Shown: positions 62,157-64,000 of the stretch, piece after piece
Position numbering within the stretch: the first letter of the stretch is position 1
Layout: each line of letters begins with the position of its first letter
Assembly: GCF_013178945.1 (NCBI RefSeq)
Contig: NZ_JABFDM010000011.1
Location: 186,001 to 250,000, forward strand
Reading direction: 5' to 3'
DNA from: Bradyrhizobium aeschynomenes
GTDB lineage: Bacteria > Pseudomonadota > Alphaproteobacteria > Rhizobiales > Xanthobacteraceae
Length of the DNA: 64,000 bases
Made by a program: the position numbers and the translations under genes
The notes under the pieces: model-generated
The model's database searches: none
What the model saw: the letters and a program-made list of their open reading frames with translations, nothing else
What the model was told of the DNA's origin: nothing

Positions 62157-62505
62157 CTTATGGTCCAAACCCACAAGTAGTAGCTGCGGACCGGTGACCG
62201 TCATCACGAGAACACGATATGGACACGATCTCAAGACGGTCGTTGCGGATCACATGCTGCCTTGCAAAACACATCGGCCCCGACACGATCATGATCGAAG
62301 TCAAACTCATACGGCATGCGCGTCGGGCAGCGCTCGGTTCGCGTGGGACCAACACGGTTTCATCGATGGGATTTCTGCACGGCATTCGACACAAATTGGC
62401 AGGGCAGCGGCCTGCATTGCCCGTGTTTTGATCAGGCAGAGGCGGGGCGGGAACGTTGCATACCGTCGAGATTCATCGATCGGGCGTCGAGCCGATGCAG
62501 CTCTC

Positions 62506-63015
62506 TCACGACCGATGCTTCGCGGCAACACTGTCGGCCGCGACGCCGCCCCAGGTGTGCACCACCGGCAGGCCGAGCGCCGTCTTGCCGAGATTGGCGA
62601 GATAGATTCGCAATGCAGCAAGGTCGACCGGCTTGGGCAGACTCTGCAGATCGATTCCGAGTGAGCGGGCATAGAGCCGCGCCGCGATCCGTCGCGCCGC
62701 ATCCATGCCGCTGATGACGATGACCGAGCCGGCAAAACGGCTGTCGGCAATCGCCTTGAGGACCTCGGTGCCGTCCCCATCCTCGAGCATGAGATCGAGG
62801 GTCACGCAATCGAAGCGCTTGTTGCGCACCTCGCGGATCGCATCGCTGCAGGTCGCAACAACCGTCACCGCGTGGCCCGCCTGCTTGGCCGCCAGCGAGA
62901 TCAGCGTTCTCTGGGACGCATCGTCATCGACGACGAGAAGCTGCAGCGCGCGCCGATCGCCATCGTCAACAGCCGCCGGCCGGCTGGCTGAAGGCTGAGA
63001 ACTCATGACCGACAT
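62506..63015 (-). CDS. Single-domain response regulator
   Basis: A 169-residue protein: short Ser/Pro/Ala-rich N-terminus, then the receiver (LQLLVVDDDASQRTLISLAAKQAGHAVTV, Asp in CVTLDLMLEDGDGTEVLKAI, Lys in SLPKPVDLAALRIYL). No output domain. The start at 63015 is chosen because AGGAA lies 8 bases before it; a second ATG at 63006 lacks one. It lies between the FixJ-like and PilZ-like genes and may relay phosphate in this block. Confidence 0.85.
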   Translation of the reverse strand: MSVMSSQPSASRPAAVDDGDRRALQLLVVDDDASQRTLISLAAKQAGHAVTVVATCSDAIREVRNKRFDCVTLDLMLEDGDGTEVLKAIADSRFAGSVIVISGMDAARRIAARLYARSLGIDLQSLPKPVDLAALRIYLANLGKTALGLPVVHTWGGVAADSVAAKHRS

Positions 63016-63104
63016 TGGCCGTTCCTGGGAAAGTTGACTGACTTCATTGTCATACACATCCGATCCTGCAGCGACGTAAAGCGGCGTCCCGAAAAACGGC
63101 CCCC

Positions 63105-63149
63105 GCGCTTAGGATTTGCGCAGCAGGTTCGAGTCCTGCGCGGGCTCCA
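63105..63149 (+). other. tRNA 3'-half-like fragment (degenerate)
   Basis: GCAGG-TTCGAGT-CCTGC (63123-63139) has the exact T-arm layout of a tRNA, followed by GCGGGCTCCA. Before it, GCGCT-TAGGATT-TGCGC (63105-63121) reads as an anticodon-arm-like hairpin. No D-arm or 5' acceptor strand (AGCCCGC) was found, so it is not a functional tRNA. It may be a remnant of a tRNA used as an integration site, or a coincidence. Confidence 0.3.
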
Positions 63150-63205
63150 CGCTCGGGAGCTCACGAACAGCTGGCGGTCGAACCGGCGGGCTGCAGGCAC
63201 GAGAG

Positions 63206-63529
63206 CTAGTTGACGGTCGCTTCCTGGCCGGAGGACACGCCTCCCCGCTTCTTCTTGTTCTTTCCCTTGATGAACTGGATGTCCATCTCGGAACCATTGA
63301 CCCGGACGAGCTCGCAGCGCCGATAAGCCAGTCCCGTCGAGGACAGCAGTAGAAAGAACTCCTTGAGGTTCAATCCCTGGATGGACCCCTCGACGGTCAG
63401 CACTGCGTCGTTGTCCGAGATGGCATTGAGCTGACAATCCCGCCGCCAAGTCCCGTCGATGCCCATGATGCAGACATCGTAGCCCCGGCTGAAAGTGACG
63501 CGCTCGGTGCCTTTGTTCTCTTCAGACAT
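63206..63529 (-). CDS. Degenerate PilZ-like domain protein
   Basis: The 107-residue protein has the PilZ barrel outline: VTFSRGYDVCIMGIDGTWRRDCQLNAISDNDAVLTVEGSIQGLNLKEFFLLLSSTGLAYRRCELVRVNGSEMDIQFIKGKNKKKR. The c-di-GMP-binding RxxxR and (D/N)xSxxG motifs are not clear (WRRDC and SDNDAVL are in their places), so nucleotide binding is doubtful. The start is the ATG at 63529. It is next to the CheR gene in the same direction. Confidence 0.7.
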   Translation of the reverse strand: MSEENKGTERVTFSRGYDVCIMGIDGTWRRDCQLNAISDNDAVLTVEGSIQGLNLKEFFLLLSSTGLAYRRCELVRVNGSEMDIQFIKGKNKKKRGGVSSGQEATVN

Positions 63530-63563
63530 CTTTGTGTCCTGCTCTCCTGCGGCGCCCGCTCGA

Positions 63564-64000
63564 TCAGTGGCCGGCGGCCGCGACCCTGGGCGTGCCCGGA
63601 AGGGGCGGCTTCGCCGTGGAGGCCACGCCGCTCGGACGGTAAAGGCCGCGACGATCCGCGAGCGGCTTGAACACGTCGGTGAGGCCGACCACGGTTTCCG
63701 CTGCACCAAGGACCAGGAAGCCATCCGGCTCCATCAGCTTGGCGAGGCGGCCGAAGATGTTGATTTTCGTGTCCTGATCGAAATAGATCAGCACGTTGCG
63801 GCAAAAGACGACATCGAACGTCCCGAGCTGCGAGAAATCGTGCAGCAGGTTGAGCTGACGATGCTGGACCATGCCGCGAACGTCGGAGTTGATCTGCCAG
63901 AGCTCGCCGGCCTGCTTGAAGTATTTCACCAGAAGCTGGATCGGCAGCCCGCGCTGCACCTCGAACTGGCTGTAGAGGCCGGCCTTGGATTTCTCCAGCA
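63564..64000 (-). CDS. cheR: Chemotaxis protein methyltransferase CheR, C-terminal part (runs off the window)
   Basis: The partial frame (about 145 codons) is open to the window edge. It ends a SAM-dependent methyltransferase: LLVKYFKQAGELWQINSDVRGMVQHRQLNLLHDF, FDVVFCRNVLIYFDQDTKINIFGRLAKLMEPDGFLVLGAAETVVGLTDVF. The RNVLIYFD motif is diagnostic for CheR, which methylates receptor glutamates. A larger chemotaxis operon probably continues beyond the right edge. Confidence 0.9.
   Translation of the reverse strand, partial: LEKSKAGLYSQFEVQRGLPIQLLVKYFKQAGELWQINSDVRGMVQHRQLNLLHDFSQLGTFDVVFCRNVLIYFDQDTKINIFGRLAKLMEPDGFLVLGAAETVVGLTDVFKPLADRRGLYRPSGVASTAKPPLPGTPRVAAAGH

Overview
The window reads as chromosomal DNA of a high-GC alphaproteobacterium, most probably Bradyrhizobium or a close relative (Nitrobacteraceae). 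The evidence is the RegS/RegR-type redox two-component pair, an intracellular PHB depolymerase, MmcB, a short GcrA/DUF1488-style set of small proteins, a Zur-type regulator, many solute-binding ABC systems, and several families of short intergenic inverted-repeat elements with REP/BIME-like ends. I see no rRNA, intact tRNA, CRISPR array, phage or transposase gene.

Layout. 0-5 kb: partial EamA exporter, zur, and a marR-hlyD-emrB efflux operon. 4.9-8.4 kb: a membrane-maintenance operon on the minus strand whose first gene joins a TnpB-like N-terminal domain (no RuvC nuclease) to a PspA/ESCRT-III-like coiled coil, followed by YqiJ- and flotillin/YqiK-like genes. This is the most unusual system here. 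8.9-12.3 kb: APH-like kinase, intradiol dioxygenase and a beta-ketoadipyl-CoA thiolase. 12.9-23.9 kb: mutS, a membrane protein, OsmC, a sulfonate/nitrate-type ABC transporter, glnD, DUF1304. 24.2-27.0 kb: two tandem paralogous branched-chain amino-acid-type binding proteins. 27.2-31.6 kb: an extra ClpP, an ArsR-SRPBCC pair, DUF1330, a class A PBP. 31.7-38.8 kb: GGDEF-EAL protein, YgjP-like protease, phaZ, an ABC-2 exporter. 38.9-43.5 kb: regS-regR, then a run of small hypothetical genes, two of them below 50 residues. 43.7-48.4 kb: mmcB, two GH13 enzymes, an MBL hydrolase. 48.6-54.7 kb: a GntR-controlled catabolic locus (RraA-like aldolase, IlvD/Edd-family dehydratase, TauABC-like transporter) with a perfect 28-bp palindrome between the divergent units. 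54.7-64 kb: signalling block (MCP, receiver protein, hybrid kinase, FixJ-like regulator, receiver, PilZ-like, CheR).

How the parts work together. The PspA-like/YqiJ/YqiK genes probably form one envelope-stress operon. RegS/RegR should sense respiratory redox state. In the last block, the same CCGTA-N4-TACGG palindrome lies upstream of the FixJ-like regulator and between the MCP gene and the receiver-hybrid-kinase operon, so they may form one regulon. The intergenic repeats (at least six families, some duplicated within the window) fill most gaps over 150 bp. The three longest ones share a conserved core and 10-bp terminal inverted repeats, and two of them are exactly 184 bp long. All function calls come from reading the translated sequence; no database search was run.
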